From: Mediterranea sp. (in: CFB group bacteria)
GTDB taxonomy: Bacteria > Bacteroidota > Bacteroidia > Bacteroidales > Bacteroidaceae
Assembly (NCBI GenBank): GCA_031287715.1
Contig: JAITSN010000105.1
Location: forward strand, 1 to 47,879
Length of the DNA: 47,879 nt
Direction: 5' to 3'
Below the pieces are notes generated by a model. It had not been told where the DNA came from. It did not search any database and saw only the letters and a program-made list of their open reading frames with translations. Both the position numbers and the translations under genes were made by a program. Below, one piece after another: positions 34,814 through 44,132 of the stretch. Within the stretch, counting starts at the first letter, position 1; the number at the start of each line of letters is the position of its first letter.

Positions 34814-35706
34814 CACGTAAACAGGTTTGCTTGCCGTGCAATTGCCTTTAAGCGGTTGGCGGTCATGTCGATGTATTCTTTCTCAAGGTCTATCCCGATA
34901 TACATCCGCTTACCTACCATCTTTGCGGCAATGCCGGTTGTTCCCCCTCCATTGAACGGGTCGAGGATTAAACACCCTTCGTTAGTGGACGATGCTACAA
35001 TCCGTTTCAAGAGTGCCAACGGCTTTTGTGTAGGGTGCTTGCCAAACGTTTTTTCTTCGGGCGGAGGAGTAGGGATGCTCCAAACGCTACGCATCTGTTT
35101 ATCCGGCATCTTCATCTTATCTTCCTTAAAGACGCCGCTCTTCATTTTGTCATAATTGAAGATATGCTTTGCCTTTCTGTCTTTCTTTGCCCAAAGAAGT
35201 GTTTCATGGCTATGGGCAAAGGTGGTGCAGGCTAAGTTGGGTGCAGCATTCGGTTTGAACCATGCGATGTCATTCAGGATGTGAAACCCCAACTTCTGTA
35301 ATAAGAAGCCGCATTGGTAGATGCTATGGCTTGTCCCGCTTATCCATATCGTTCCGCTGGGTTTAAGAATCCTGCGACACTCCGTTATCCATTTCTCATG
35401 AAACTCGACATCACTATCGAAGCCATCGCTCTTATCCCATTTTCCTTTGTTCACGCTTACCATCTTTCCTGCGTGGCAAGTTATGCCGTCGTTGGATAGG
35501 TTGTACGGAGGGTCTGCAAAGATCATATCTACATAGTTGTCTGGGAAACGGGCCATGATCTTCAGGCAATCGCCGTTGTATAGGGCCGTTTCCTCTGTTT
35601 TATAGACAGGCTTTATACTTGTTGCCGTGTTATTGCCGGCAATGTAGGCTATTAGCGGCTCCATCACTAAATCTTTTCCTTCGTCTTCTCTTATCGTATA
35701 TTCCAT
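34813..35706 (-). CDS. Site-specific DNA methyltransferase, beta class
   Basis: SAM-dependent DNA methylase, 297 residues. Motif IV DPPYNLS (Asp65 to Tyr68) comes before motif I DPFNGGGTTG (from residue 249), the order of the beta class. DPPY suggests N6-adenine or N4-cytosine methylation; similarity to DpnA/HinfI-type enzymes favours adenine. It protects host DNA against the nuclease made from the overlapping downstream gene. The pair sits alone between ruvA and the efflux operon, as a small insertable module would. Confidence 0.88.
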   Translation of the reverse strand: MEYTIREDEGKDLVMEPLIAYIAGNNTATSIKPVYKTEETALYNGDCLKIMARFPDNYVDMIFADPPYNLSNDGITCHAGKMVSVNKGKWDKSDGFDSDVEFHEKWITECRRILKPSGTIWISGTSHSIYQCGFLLQKLGFHILNDIAWFKPNAAPNLACTTFAHSHETLLWAKKDRKAKHIFNYDKMKSGVFKEDKMKMPDKQMRSVWSIPTPPPEEKTFGKHPTQKPLALLKRIVASSTNEGCLILDPFNGGGTTGIAAKMVGKRMYIGIDLEKEYIDMTANRLKAIARQANLFT

Positions 35707-35768
35707 CGTTTAAAGGGTTTTCTTATTTGTCACGGGTGTATTGCTTTCATCGCTTCTGCGATAGATGA

Positions 35769-35776
35769 CAAAAGTA
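35769..35776 (-). promoter_or_regulatory. -7 box for the restriction-modification pair
   Basis: CAAAAGTA reads TACTTTTG on the minus strand, 62 bases before the methyltransferase start. No matching -33 element. Confidence 0.4.
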
Positions 35777-35799
35777 CACTTTTTTTCGTGATATAGCAT

Positions 35800-37065
35800 T
35801 TACTCCTCATGCAGCGCTTCGGCCGGTTGTATCTTCGTGGCTTGGCAGGCGGGGTACCAGATACCCGCCACAATCATCAGCACCATCAGTGCAAGGGTGA
35901 TGGCGGCTCCGGGGATGAAGCGGGCCATGCCCCATTTCACTTGTTCGGCGACATCGGTCAGATCGGCATTGCCGATGGCGTAGCAGACGGGCAACGCGGG
36001 GATGGCAGCTAAGGCGAGCAGCAGCAGTCCCTCGCCGATGAGCAGAAGGCTCAGGGATGAGGGCGAGGAGCCTAAAGCGATGCGCAGCGCCAGCTCCGAC
36101 CGGCGTTGTTGGGTACGGTACCAGAATGTACCGGTGATGCCCAAAAAGATGTTCACCAACAGGAAGAGCATAATGAAGCTGCGCTTCTTCAGGGCGTTCA
36201 CCCTATCGAGCTGCGTTTTGTGGCGGATCTTGTCGAACGATAGGATGCTTTGGATGTAACAGTTGCCGACGTTGTAGTTGCGCGGTGAGTCGTTCATCAG
36301 TCTTTCCGTGAAGCCGGCAGGCATTCCGGGGCGGGTGCGGATGCACACTTCGGGGTACATGCCATAGTTGCTTATCATATGGGATATGTAATCCTCGCCC
36401 ATGTAGACGGCACTGTATATATGTTTCCAGTCGGGCATGAAGTCGTTGTAGCGTACGGGCTGCGTCAGTGCGGCGACCCTGAGTGCATGGGTGGTATCGT
36501 TGTTTTGGTAGAATGATTGCCCCGACAGGTTCTTCCCCGCAGGGTATCGTTCTTCCCAGAAGTTGACGGGGACGATGATGGTGTTTTCCGTAAAGGCTTC
36601 CGCCAGCGAGGCGGATCCGGTTCCATCGGCGTTGGCGTATTGGAAGACGTTAAAGAAATCCGGCGTGCACACCCGTACCAGCCGTTTAACGGAAACGGAG
36701 TCCTGCCCGAAGGTCTCGTGGTTGTTCGAATCATTGTAAGGGGAAGCATTAACCGAGCAGCTGATGTATTCGATGTCCGGATGATGTCGGAGGCGTTCGA
36801 CAATAGCCAGGAAATCGTCGCTATCGCTGCTTCCCGTTTCCCCGCCTGCCGGCACGTAATTCGTGCTTTTGGGGGGCAGCTTGTTGAAGGTCAGCCGGTA
36901 GGTGTGTTCGCTATTGAACCCCTTGGGTTGCAGGTAGATGTATATATTGGTGTAGCTCCAGTCGGTCACTATCCACAGGGCGATAAGCACCACCAGTAGT
37001 TCGGCCCATAGCCAGGCGTTGGTCTTTCTCTCATTCCAGAGTTGTTTCAGCATGAATCGTATCAT
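35800..37065 (-). CDS. ABC transporter permease, MacB/FtsX type, type B copy 2
   Basis: A 421-residue inner-membrane protein. One N-terminal membrane segment (about 17-37), a large periplasmic domain, and three C-terminal segments ending IWYPACQATKIQPAEALHEE make the MacB/FtsX layout. It is a paralogue of the permease at 39106-40386: both begin MI.(H/F).LKQ(M/L)WN and end ALHEE. It is the last gene of a six-gene leftward operon. Such permeases work mechanically on the periplasmic side rather than passing substrate through the membrane. Confidence 0.87.
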   Translation of the reverse strand: MIRFMLKQLWNERKTNAWLWAELLVVLIALWIVTDWSYTNIYIYLQPKGFNSEHTYRLTFNKLPPKSTNYVPAGGETGSSDSDDFLAIVERLRHHPDIEYISCSVNASPYNDSNNHETFGQDSVSVKRLVRVCTPDFFNVFQYANADGTGSASLAEAFTENTIIVPVNFWEERYPAGKNLSGQSFYQNNDTTHALRVAALTQPVRYNDFMPDWKHIYSAVYMGEDYISHMISNYGMYPEVCIRTRPGMPAGFTERLMNDSPRNYNVGNCYIQSILSFDKIRHKTQLDRVNALKKRSFIMLFLLVNIFLGITGTFWYRTQQRRSELALRIALGSSPSSLSLLLIGEGLLLLALAAIPALPVCYAIGNADLTDVAEQVKWGMARFIPGAAITLALMVLMIVAGIWYPACQATKIQPAEALHEE

Positions 37066-37071
37066 AGGGCG

Positions 37072-38355
37072 TTATGCGTTTAAAGCGGTTACTATATTCA
37101 ATCTCGAGGCTTTCCAGGCAGGCACGCCGGCGCTGAGGAGGTTCAGGATCAGGCAGAAGGCCAAGGCAATCGCAAACACTGCCGGGTCTACCAGCATGGC
37201 GGTGGACAGGGTGCTTTCCCCTCCGAAGTAGCTGTTGGACGAATTGGCGAACAGCAGGCCGTTGAGGGCGAAGACGGAGCCATAGGCCAGCAGGAGTCCG
37301 GCAAGGCCGCCTATCAGTGTCAGTATCATGCTTTCAAGGAGGATCTGCTTCAGTAGCTCCCTGCGGCTTGCCCCGAAGGACCGGCGTACTCCCAGCTCGG
37401 GGTAGCGCTTGCGCATACGTGACAGCGTTATGCCGGACAGGTTGATGGCCGGCACCAGCAGGAGCAGCACGATAACGGTGATGTACTCAATGCGGATCTT
37501 CTGCATATTGGGGGCGGTATTCGACCACTTGCGGTTCACGTAAGTGGCTTGCGTGTCGGGCTGGTCGCGGTAGAGCATGGACAGTTCCACAGCTTCCAGC
37601 TCTTCGTTGTATTTCAGGCGCAGGCGTTCGGCCTCTTCGCGGATGGCAGGGAAGTCACCGGCGGAGCGGGCGAGGATCAGTACCCGCATCATCCCCATCG
37701 TCATATTCCATGTGTTTTCGATGATACCGGTGGTGGTGTAGGGTATCCACACTTGGGCGTAGGCCGTGGAAGCCAGTATGGAGATGTCTTTGACAACGGC
37801 GGCAACGGTGTAGTCCGAATGGTTCAGGCTGATGGTCCGTCCGGTGGCGTCGGTCGTGCCATAGAGTTTGCGGGCTACGCTCTCTGCAATTACCGCCTTT
37901 GCTATTCCCGACTCGCAGTCGGCCCTGTCGTAAGGCTTCCCGGAGAGGAACGCAAACTGAAAGACCTGCCAGAAGGCTTCGTCGGATTGCAGCACGTCCA
38001 CTTTTATCAACCCGCCTTCGGGAACGGAGGCGAGGAAGCTGTCGTAGGGTGGGGAGTAGATGCAGACAGCTTCGGGGGTGGTCATGGACTTGAAACATTC
38101 TTTGGCCGTGTGCAGGGATATCATTCCGCTGGAAATATAGTTGGGGTTGTTCTGCCAGCAGGTAGCCATCCACTTGACGTATAGGGTGCGGTGCCTGTTC
38201 ACCTCAGGGGCGTAGTCTTCCAGCTCGATCCGCTGGGCGACCACCATCACCATGATGATGGCGATGGCCATGGCCGTACCGGCGATGGAGATAAAGCTCA
38301 ACAGCTTATTCTCCTTCAGCTGGTGTAGCGCTTGTCTGATGTATTGTTTATACAT
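37072..38355 (-). CDS. ABC transporter permease, MacB/FtsX type, type A copy 2
   Basis: A 427-residue paralogue of the permease at 40391-41695. Shared features include the N terminus (RQALHQLKENKLLSFISIAG), DEAFWQVF, SGIAKAVIAESVARKLYGT, and the C-terminal permease block (YPELGVRRSFGASRRELLKQ). One N-terminal and three C-terminal membrane segments flank the periplasmic domain. It ends 6 bases before the type B gene, and the two are probably a heterodimer. Confidence 0.87.
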   Translation of the reverse strand: MYKQYIRQALHQLKENKLLSFISIAGTAMAIAIIMVMVVAQRIELEDYAPEVNRHRTLYVKWMATCWQNNPNYISSGMISLHTAKECFKSMTTPEAVCIYSPPYDSFLASVPEGGLIKVDVLQSDEAFWQVFQFAFLSGKPYDRADCESGIAKAVIAESVARKLYGTTDATGRTISLNHSDYTVAAVVKDISILASTAYAQVWIPYTTTGIIENTWNMTMGMMRVLILARSAGDFPAIREEAERLRLKYNEELEAVELSMLYRDQPDTQATYVNRKWSNTAPNMQKIRIEYITVIVLLLLVPAINLSGITLSRMRKRYPELGVRRSFGASRRELLKQILLESMILTLIGGLAGLLLAYGSVFALNGLLFANSSNSYFGGESTLSTAMLVDPAVFAIALAFCLILNLLSAGVPAWKASRLNIVTALNA

Positions 38356-38385
38356 AATGATGCGTTAGGTGTGGGGGTGATGGGG

Positions 38386-39051
38386 TTACTTGACTTGCCT
38401 GCCATCGAAGAAGCGGATGGTGCGGCTGGTTTGCCGGGCCTGTTCTTCGTTGTGCGTCACCATGACGATGGTGCGCCCGTCTTCCTTGTTCAGCCGGTGG
38501 AGAAGCTCCATGACTTCGGCACCCATCCGGGAATCCAAGTTACCCGTTGGTTCGTCGGCGAGGAGGATCTGCGGGTTACCTACGATGGCACGGGCAATGG
38601 CTACCCGCTGGCACTGTCCGCCACTGAGCTGCGACGGGAAATGCTTCATGCGGTGGCTCAGCCCTACCCGTTCCAGCATTTCCCGGGCAAGGCGTTTGCG
38701 CTTGGTGCTGCCGGTGCCGCGGTACAGCAGGGGCAACTCTACGTTATCGATCACGTTAAGGGAGCCGATCAGGTGGAACGACTGGAACACGAAGCCCAGT
38801 GTTTCGTTGCGGAAGGCGGCCAGGCGGCTGTCTTTCATATGGCCGACATCGGTGCCGTTGATCTCGATGGTACCGGTGGTCGGGTTATCGAGCAGCCCGA
38901 TGATGTTGAGCAGGGTAGACTTTCCACAGCCGGACGGTCCCATGATGGAAAGGAATTCACCACACCCTACGGTCAGGTTCACGTTCTCAAGTGCCATCGT
39001 TTCGATTTCACTTGTGCGGTAGATCTTGGAAACGGAGTTTAGTTTGATCAT
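38386..39051 (-). CDS. ABC transporter ATP-binding protein (MacB/LolD type)
   Basis: A 221-residue ATPase. Walker A is GPSGCGKST, the signature is LSGGQCQRVA, Walker B is ILLADEPTGNLD, and the H-loop is VTHN. The size and the FQSFHLIGSLNVIDNVELPL stretch are typical of MacB/LolD-class ATPases. It is the only ATPase in the operon and lies between two pairs of permeases, so it may serve both. Confidence 0.95.
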   Translation of the reverse strand: MIKLNSVSKIYRTSEIETMALENVNLTVGCGEFLSIMGPSGCGKSTLLNIIGLLDNPTTGTIEINGTDVGHMKDSRLAAFRNETLGFVFQSFHLIGSLNVIDNVELPLLYRGTGSTKRKRLAREMLERVGLSHRMKHFPSQLSGGQCQRVAIARAIVGNPQILLADEPTGNLDSRMGAEVMELLHRLNKEDGRTIVMVTHNEEQARQTSRTIRFFDGRQVK

Positions 39052-39105
39052 AATTCATTCTTTTTATTAGGTTGATATATTACTATTAGGTTGATACGTT
39101 AACGG

Positions 39106-40386
39106 TTATTCTTCATGCAAGGCCACCGCCGGCTGTACGGATGCGGCTTGACGGGCCGGTATCCACGTACCGGTAAGGGCGATGAACAGCATCAATATGT
39201 ACACAATGATGCTTACAATGGTGAAGTGGGGGACGAACAGGTTCTGGAGGTAGTCGTCGTTTGCGGACTCTGGCGGTTCGGCAAAGCCGGTGAAATACAC
39301 CCGTTGCAGGACAAAGAAGATTCCCACCAACCACGCTAAGGTGGTGATGCACCACGACTCGGCAAGGAACTCCCTCAGGATATTCTTCCGGCTGCCACCC
39401 AGCGCCATACGCAGCCCGGTCTCACTGCGGCGGGCGTCGCTGCGGAGCCAGAACGTTCCGGATACCCCCAGGAATGTACAGGCGAGGAAGAACAGGGCTA
39501 AGCCGATCTGCAGGCGCAGCTTGTTGGTTACGCCATGCTCGAACTCCGATTGCTTATAGATGGCTTCAAAGTCGGTCAGGCTCAGGAGGTAGAGGTTGCC
39601 TACCGCCAGGTTGGAGGTCATCTCCTGCCGGAACTGTTCGGCAAAGCGCTCCTTGGACAGTCCGTCACGGATGCGAAAGCAGATCTGGGACGACCAGGGG
39701 AAGTTTGCCACATCGACCTTCGCCAGTGGAATGAACTGCGTGGATAGGGGTTGTTCGTTCGACAGGCGCTTAAAGCCGGGCATGATCCCTTTTACGGTAG
39801 AGTATACCGTGTCGGAGCCGTAGTTCTGGTGAATGTTTTGCTCCGTTAAGCCCTTGTCCGGGGAAAGCTTCCGTTCCAATCCACGGGTGAGGTAGATGGC
39901 CTTCACACCCGGGTCGCGGTGGTCGGGCACGGTGCCGGTGTTCACATCCTGCATACGGAAGACCTTGAAGAACTCCCCTTCCCGGTAGAAGCTCATAATT
40001 AAGGCGTAGCCCTGAATGGTGTCGTACTTCAGGCTTGACGTACTCGCTGCGTTGCTTAGCGGGTACTGCTGCCCGTTCGTCACCACAGCCGACTCCACGC
40101 CAGGGTAGTTCCTTACTAAGTCATACATGTGCAAGAAGTGGACCCTCCGTATGGAATCGGTATCCAGCTCTCTGTTATACTTCCGGTGCACCGACTGGTA
40201 CTGCCCGACCGTCAGCCGGAATACATTGTCGATCCGGTAGCCCGGGTCGATCGCGCGGTTGCTCAACAGAACGTATACCGGGTCGATCACTCCCCACATA
40301 AAGAATGTAACGAGTACAAGTTCCAGGAATATCCATGCATTGGCACGGCGCTTGTTCCACATTTGCTTTAGTATGTGCTTGATCAT
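39106..40386 (-). CDS. ABC transporter permease, MacB/FtsX type, type B copy 1
   Basis: A 426-residue paralogue of the permease at 35800-37065, with the same N terminus (MIKHILKQMWNKRRANAW) and C terminus (IPARQAASVQPAVALHEE). One N-terminal and three C-terminal membrane segments surround the periplasmic domain. It starts 4 bases after the type A copy 1 stop, and a 54-base spacer separates it from the ATPase gene. Confidence 0.87.
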   Translation of the reverse strand: MIKHILKQMWNKRRANAWIFLELVLVTFFMWGVIDPVYVLLSNRAIDPGYRIDNVFRLTVGQYQSVHRKYNRELDTDSIRRVHFLHMYDLVRNYPGVESAVVTNGQQYPLSNAASTSSLKYDTIQGYALIMSFYREGEFFKVFRMQDVNTGTVPDHRDPGVKAIYLTRGLERKLSPDKGLTEQNIHQNYGSDTVYSTVKGIMPGFKRLSNEQPLSTQFIPLAKVDVANFPWSSQICFRIRDGLSKERFAEQFRQEMTSNLAVGNLYLLSLTDFEAIYKQSEFEHGVTNKLRLQIGLALFFLACTFLGVSGTFWLRSDARRSETGLRMALGGSRKNILREFLAESWCITTLAWLVGIFFVLQRVYFTGFAEPPESANDDYLQNLFVPHFTIVSIIVYILMLFIALTGTWIPARQAASVQPAVALHEE

Positions 40387-40390
40387 AGGT

Positions 40391-41695
40391 TTATTTATTA
40401 GTGTTCAGGGAGTGGACGATGCTTTTCTTCAACCCGTAATGGGCGGGGATGATCGCCGAGAGATAGTTGAGCGTAAAGCATACACCCAGTGTGATGATAA
40501 ATACAGTGGGATTGAACAGCATTTCAGGGGATAGCGACAGGTCCACTCCTTCCGGGAGTGCGGTGGGCCAGCTGTCGAACAGGGTCAGCACCCAGCTCCG
40601 ACCGGTGAGCACCAGGATGTACGACAGGATCAGTCCAAGCAGTCCTCCGATGCAGGTCAGCAGGAAGTTCTCGACCAGCACCTGCCTTGCCAAGGTATTG
40701 CGGGAAGCTCCGAAGGCTTTGCGGACACCCATCTCGGAGAGCCTCCTTTCCATACGCGAAGAGACCATTCCGGCAAGGTTGACGGCGGGGATGACCAGCA
40801 GGGCCAGCAGCAGGGTACCAAAGGTTTTAAGCACTTCGGCCCAGTCGGTTTCTATATTGCCATGCTGCCGGAAGAGTGACTTCCAGTACACCTCCGGTTG
40901 GCCTGCCAATGATACGGTGTACTCATCCTGACTTGCGTTTAGCTTGCGGATGACTTCACCGGTTTCCTCTTCTACAAGGCGGGTCTCCGAAGCAGACTTT
41001 GCCAGGAAGAATGTCATCATCCATCCGCCCATGCCTCCGCCCCATGTCGAAGTAAGTTCTTCGTCCATGACCGTGAACGGCACCCAGATCTGGGCATAGG
41101 TTGTCGGGGTGGCCAGCGATACGTCCTTGACGACTCCGGCAATCCTGTAGTCGTTCCCGTCCAGCATTATCCGTTTCCCTTCGGCCGCTGTTGTTCCAAA
41201 TAGCTTGCCGGCTAAGGAGGCGGAGACAACCACGGTCTTTATGCCCGACTGGAAATCGGCTTGGGTGAATGGTGCGCCGCTCTTGAAGTCGAAGTCGAAG
41301 ACTTTCCAGAACGCATCGTCGGTATACATGACGGCCACGGGGAGCATTCCCTTTTCGTTCTCCAGCTCTACAAATGAGTGGCTATCCCATATGGCCATGA
41401 CGGCTGAGACGGCCTCGGGTGAGCGCATGGTGTAGAAATGCTCTTTCACGAAGTCGTAGGAGAACATGGAGCTGGAGCGGGAGTTTACCTTCAGGTGGCT
41501 GACGTTAAGGCTTCGGGCGATCAGCGTGCGGCTCCTGTTGTGCTCCGGATACACCGGCGCCACCTTTATATAGTAGATGATGGCGACCACCATGGTCATG
41601 GCTATGGCCAGCCCCGTGCCGGCAATGTGGACGACGCTGTACAGCTTGTTCTGCCCGATCATTTGCAGTGCTTGTCTAAAATAAACGTTAATCAT
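40391..41695 (-). CDS. ABC transporter permease, MacB/FtsX type, type A copy 1
   Basis: A 434-residue MacB/FtsX-like permease: N-terminal membrane segment (about 20-42), periplasmic domain with DDAFWKVFDFDFKSG and SLAGKLFGTTAAEGKRI, and a C-terminal block (LSEMGVRKAFGASRNTLARQ) with three membrane segments. Paralogue of the gene at 37072-38355. It follows the membrane fusion gene by 21 bases. Confidence 0.88.
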   Translation of the reverse strand: MINVYFRQALQMIGQNKLYSVVHIAGTGLAIAMTMVVAIIYYIKVAPVYPEHNRSRTLIARSLNVSHLKVNSRSSSMFSYDFVKEHFYTMRSPEAVSAVMAIWDSHSFVELENEKGMLPVAVMYTDDAFWKVFDFDFKSGAPFTQADFQSGIKTVVVSASLAGKLFGTTAAEGKRIMLDGNDYRIAGVVKDVSLATPTTYAQIWVPFTVMDEELTSTWGGGMGGWMMTFFLAKSASETRLVEEETGEVIRKLNASQDEYTVSLAGQPEVYWKSLFRQHGNIETDWAEVLKTFGTLLLALLVIPAVNLAGMVSSRMERRLSEMGVRKAFGASRNTLARQVLVENFLLTCIGGLLGLILSYILVLTGRSWVLTLFDSWPTALPEGVDLSLSPEMLFNPTVFIITLGVCFTLNYLSAIIPAHYGLKKSIVHSLNTNK

Positions 41696-41716
41696 AGGGT
41701 ATATGCTTATGAGGGG

Positions 41717-42964
41717 TTATTTTACTTTCAGCTTATCCTTGCCTTTGTAGGGCGACATGTCCGAGACGACCACCTTGTCTCCCTGTTGCAGGCCGGTTAT
41801 TGCTTCCACGTACTCGAAGTTGGAGTCGCCCAGCCGGACGTGGCGCTTCACGAGTTCCTTTTCACCGTTCATCACGAATAGCTCATACTCGCCGCGGCCG
41901 GTGTAGTAGGAGGCGTTCGCCAGGCGAAGGACGCCTTCCTTCACGGCGTTCATCACATAGACGTCAACTTTGAGGCCGGAGCGCAGTCGGCGGTGGCTGT
42001 CGTTGTGGAGCTGTACTGAGAAGGCGATCACGCCGTTTTTGGACAGGGGTGTCACTCCGGATACCTCGCCTTCCAGCTTATCGCTGCCGATCTTGACGAT
42101 GACGCGGTTGCCGGCGGCCACCCTGTCTCCGTACGCGTCGGCGATCTCAGCGTCTACCTTGAAGCGGCTTAGGTCGGAGATGATGGCCACTTGCGCTCCC
42201 TGCGACACTTGCGTGCCTACCTGGTTGTTCACGTACGTCAGGATGGCTTTGCGTGGCGACCGTATCTGTGCGTCGTCCAGCGTACGCCTCATCTCGGCAA
42301 GCGATTTACAGAAGATGCGGTAGTCAAGCTCCTGGACCTTCAGGCCGGCGGCCCGCACTTGCTGCTCATTGGCGTATTGCTGTTCCATCTGTTCCAGCTC
42401 CAGGCGGGCGACGTTCACCTTTAGCTCTACCTCGCGTACCTTGTCGGTCGTTCCGGCGCCGAGGCTGTCTAGGTATTGTTCGTTGCGCAGCTCCACTTTC
42501 ATCCGGTTCAGTTTCATGGCTGCGACGTTGATCTGCATGGACAGGTCGCTCAGCGCTGTTTGGTTGTTGATGCGCAGCTGCTCGAGTTGGTAGCGGCGCA
42601 TTTCCTCTTCGTCCAGCAGTTTGTTGTATCCTGTTTCGGTGCTCTGGAGGTCGAGCTTCAGTATGGGCGTTCCTACGTCTACCGAATCGCCGCCTTTGCG
42701 GTATACGTCGACGATGCGGCTGTTAATCGGTGAGTTGATGATCTCCTCGAACGCGGGTGCCACCCTACCGGAGGCGCTTGCGCTGACCTCGATCGTCCCC
42801 CGGTCTACGGTCGAGAGTACCAGGTCTTCGCGTTGTACTCCGGCGCGCATCAGCGAGATGAGGAAGCTGATGACTGCCACACACACGGCTCCGGTTGCCG
42901 ATAAGCGGATGATCTTCCGGTTGCGCTCTTTGTTGCGGACTTCTTTGGGTATTTCTCTATCCAT
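41717..42964 (-). CDS. Membrane fusion protein (HlyD/MacA-like periplasmic adaptor)
   Basis: First gene of the leftward operon, 415 residues. One N-terminal membrane segment (about 20-42) is followed by a lipoyl/beta-barrel half (VDVGTPILKLDLQ), a long helical hairpin (about 110-215), a second lipoyl half (IRSPRKAILTYVNNQVG) and a barrel (AAGNRVIVKIGSDKLEGEV). Adaptors of this kind link MacB-type transporters to an outer-membrane TolC channel. No TolC-like gene lies in the window, so the channel would be supplied from elsewhere. The start is the ATG at 42964. Confidence 0.9.
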   Translation of the reverse strand: MDREIPKEVRNKERNRKIIRLSATGAVCVAVISFLISLMRAGVQREDLVLSTVDRGTIEVSASASGRVAPAFEEIINSPINSRIVDVYRKGGDSVDVGTPILKLDLQSTETGYNKLLDEEEMRRYQLEQLRINNQTALSDLSMQINVAAMKLNRMKVELRNEQYLDSLGAGTTDKVREVELKVNVARLELEQMEQQYANEQQVRAAGLKVQELDYRIFCKSLAEMRRTLDDAQIRSPRKAILTYVNNQVGTQVSQGAQVAIISDLSRFKVDAEIADAYGDRVAAGNRVIVKIGSDKLEGEVSGVTPLSKNGVIAFSVQLHNDSHRRLRSGLKVDVYVMNAVKEGVLRLANASYYTGRGEYELFVMNGEKELVKRHVRLGDSNFEYVEAITGLQQGDKVVVSDMSPYKGKDKLKVK

Positions 42965-43037
42965 ACTTCATACGTTTTGGGTGTGTATGCCCAAAGGCTG
43001 TGCCATGGAGGTAAACGGCAGGAAAAGAGATATGTAT

Positions 43038-43079
43038 AAACCGCACGGGGTGTCCGGTTGCGGACACCCCGTGCGGTTT
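43038..43079. terminator. Perfect 19-bp hairpin between the efflux operon and the glucosaminidase gene
   Basis: AAACCGCACGGGGTGTCCG and its exact complement around a GTTG loop. With TTTATA on the leftward side, it fits an intrinsic terminator for the glucosaminidase gene at 43113-44018. It separates that gene from the efflux operon. Confidence 0.8.
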
Positions 43080-43112
43080 CAGGCGTGCATAGGCGCTGTT
43101 GGGGCCGGACGG

Positions 43113-44018
43113 CTAACGGAGCCGGAGGCTCCGGCCTGTTTCGGGGATGTAGTCGGGGTCTTTGCGGTTCATCTTGTAGAGGCTCTTCAGGCGGATGCCG
43201 TACATCTGCGAGATGCTGTGCATTGAGTCGCCGTCTTTGATGGTGTGCTGAAGGTAGTTTTTGGCGGCCTTCTTGTTTTTCCGGCGCAGGTAGATAATGT
43301 CTCCGTCGGTCAGTGTGTAGTCTTTGTGCAGGTCGTTGTACTTGATGAGCTTGCGTCGGCTGAGGCCCGTTTCCTTGCTCAGGCTCTCGAATGTATCGCC
43401 GTTCCGGGCAATGATGTAGGTCAGGTGGTTGAAGAGGTATACCTGGTGTTGCAGAACGGGTTTTTCCGGTGCGCTTTTGCCTCCTTTGCGGTCGTATTTG
43501 TAGAGTTCATAGTCTTCTATGATACCGATCAGGCGGTCGGCATACGACGGGTCGGTGGCGTATCCGGCCTGTTTAAGTCCTCTGGCCCATCCCTTGTAGT
43601 CGGTGATGCTCAGCTTGAACAGAAAGGCGTAGCGGGTGCCGCGGAGGAGGAAGAGGGAGTGGTCTTCGTAGGACTCTCCGGCATGTTTGTACACGCGGAA
43701 ACATTCGTCTCTGGCGTCGTCGTCGTGGCGCGTCGTTTTGCCCTTCCACGTGCTTCCGCACTTGATGCCGAAGTGGTTGTTGCTCCGGCGGGTAAGCTCG
43801 CTCCGGCCGGCTCCGCTTTCCAGCAGTCCCTGTGCCAGGGTGATGCTGGCTGGGATCTTGTGCTTCTTCATCTGTTCGACGGCCACGCTGCCGTATGTGT
43901 TGATGTAAGCGGTATAGTTCGCGTTCCGTCCCTTCTGCGCGTTGGCTGCCTGCAGAGGGAGGAGCAATAGTAATAAGGAGAAGATGGTGGAGATATGGTT
44001 ACGTTGCGTCGTTTTCAT
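43113..44018 (-). CDS. Glucosaminidase with LysM domains
   Basis: A secreted peptidoglycan hydrolase, 301 residues. A signal peptide (about 1-27) is followed by a glucosaminidase domain (about 35-180) with the catalytic Glu67 in LLESGAG, then NNHFGIKC. Two LysM peptidoglycan-binding modules occupy about 200-255 and 255-301. It should cut glycan strands during growth or division. It is the only gene in its unit, ended by the strong hairpin at 43038-43079. Confidence 0.9.
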   Translation of the reverse strand: MKTTQRNHISTIFSLLLLLLPLQAANAQKGRNANYTAYINTYGSVAVEQMKKHKIPASITLAQGLLESGAGRSELTRRSNNHFGIKCGSTWKGKTTRHDDDARDECFRVYKHAGESYEDHSLFLLRGTRYAFLFKLSITDYKGWARGLKQAGYATDPSYADRLIGIIEDYELYKYDRKGGKSAPEKPVLQHQVYLFNHLTYIIARNGDTFESLSKETGLSRRKLIKYNDLHKDYTLTDGDIIYLRRKNKKAAKNYLQHTIKDGDSMHSISQMYGIRLKSLYKMNRKDPDYIPETGRSLRLR

Positions 44019-44084
44019 CTTTGCATAATTCGTTAGAGAGTGATGGTGTCCTTAGGGTTGAGCGAACAAAAGTCAGGAAAATAA

Positions 44085-44114
44085 TTGGGATAACCAATCC
44101 CTTTCCTAACTTTG
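44085..44114 (+). promoter_or_regulatory. Promoter of the cytidine deaminase gene
   Basis: TTG at 44085-44087 and TAACTTTG at 44107-44114, 19 bases apart. The -7 box overlaps an in-frame TTG codon at 44112, ruling that out as a start in favour of the ATG at 44133. Confidence 0.7.
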
Positions 44115-44132
44115 TGGTACAAAGACTTATCT

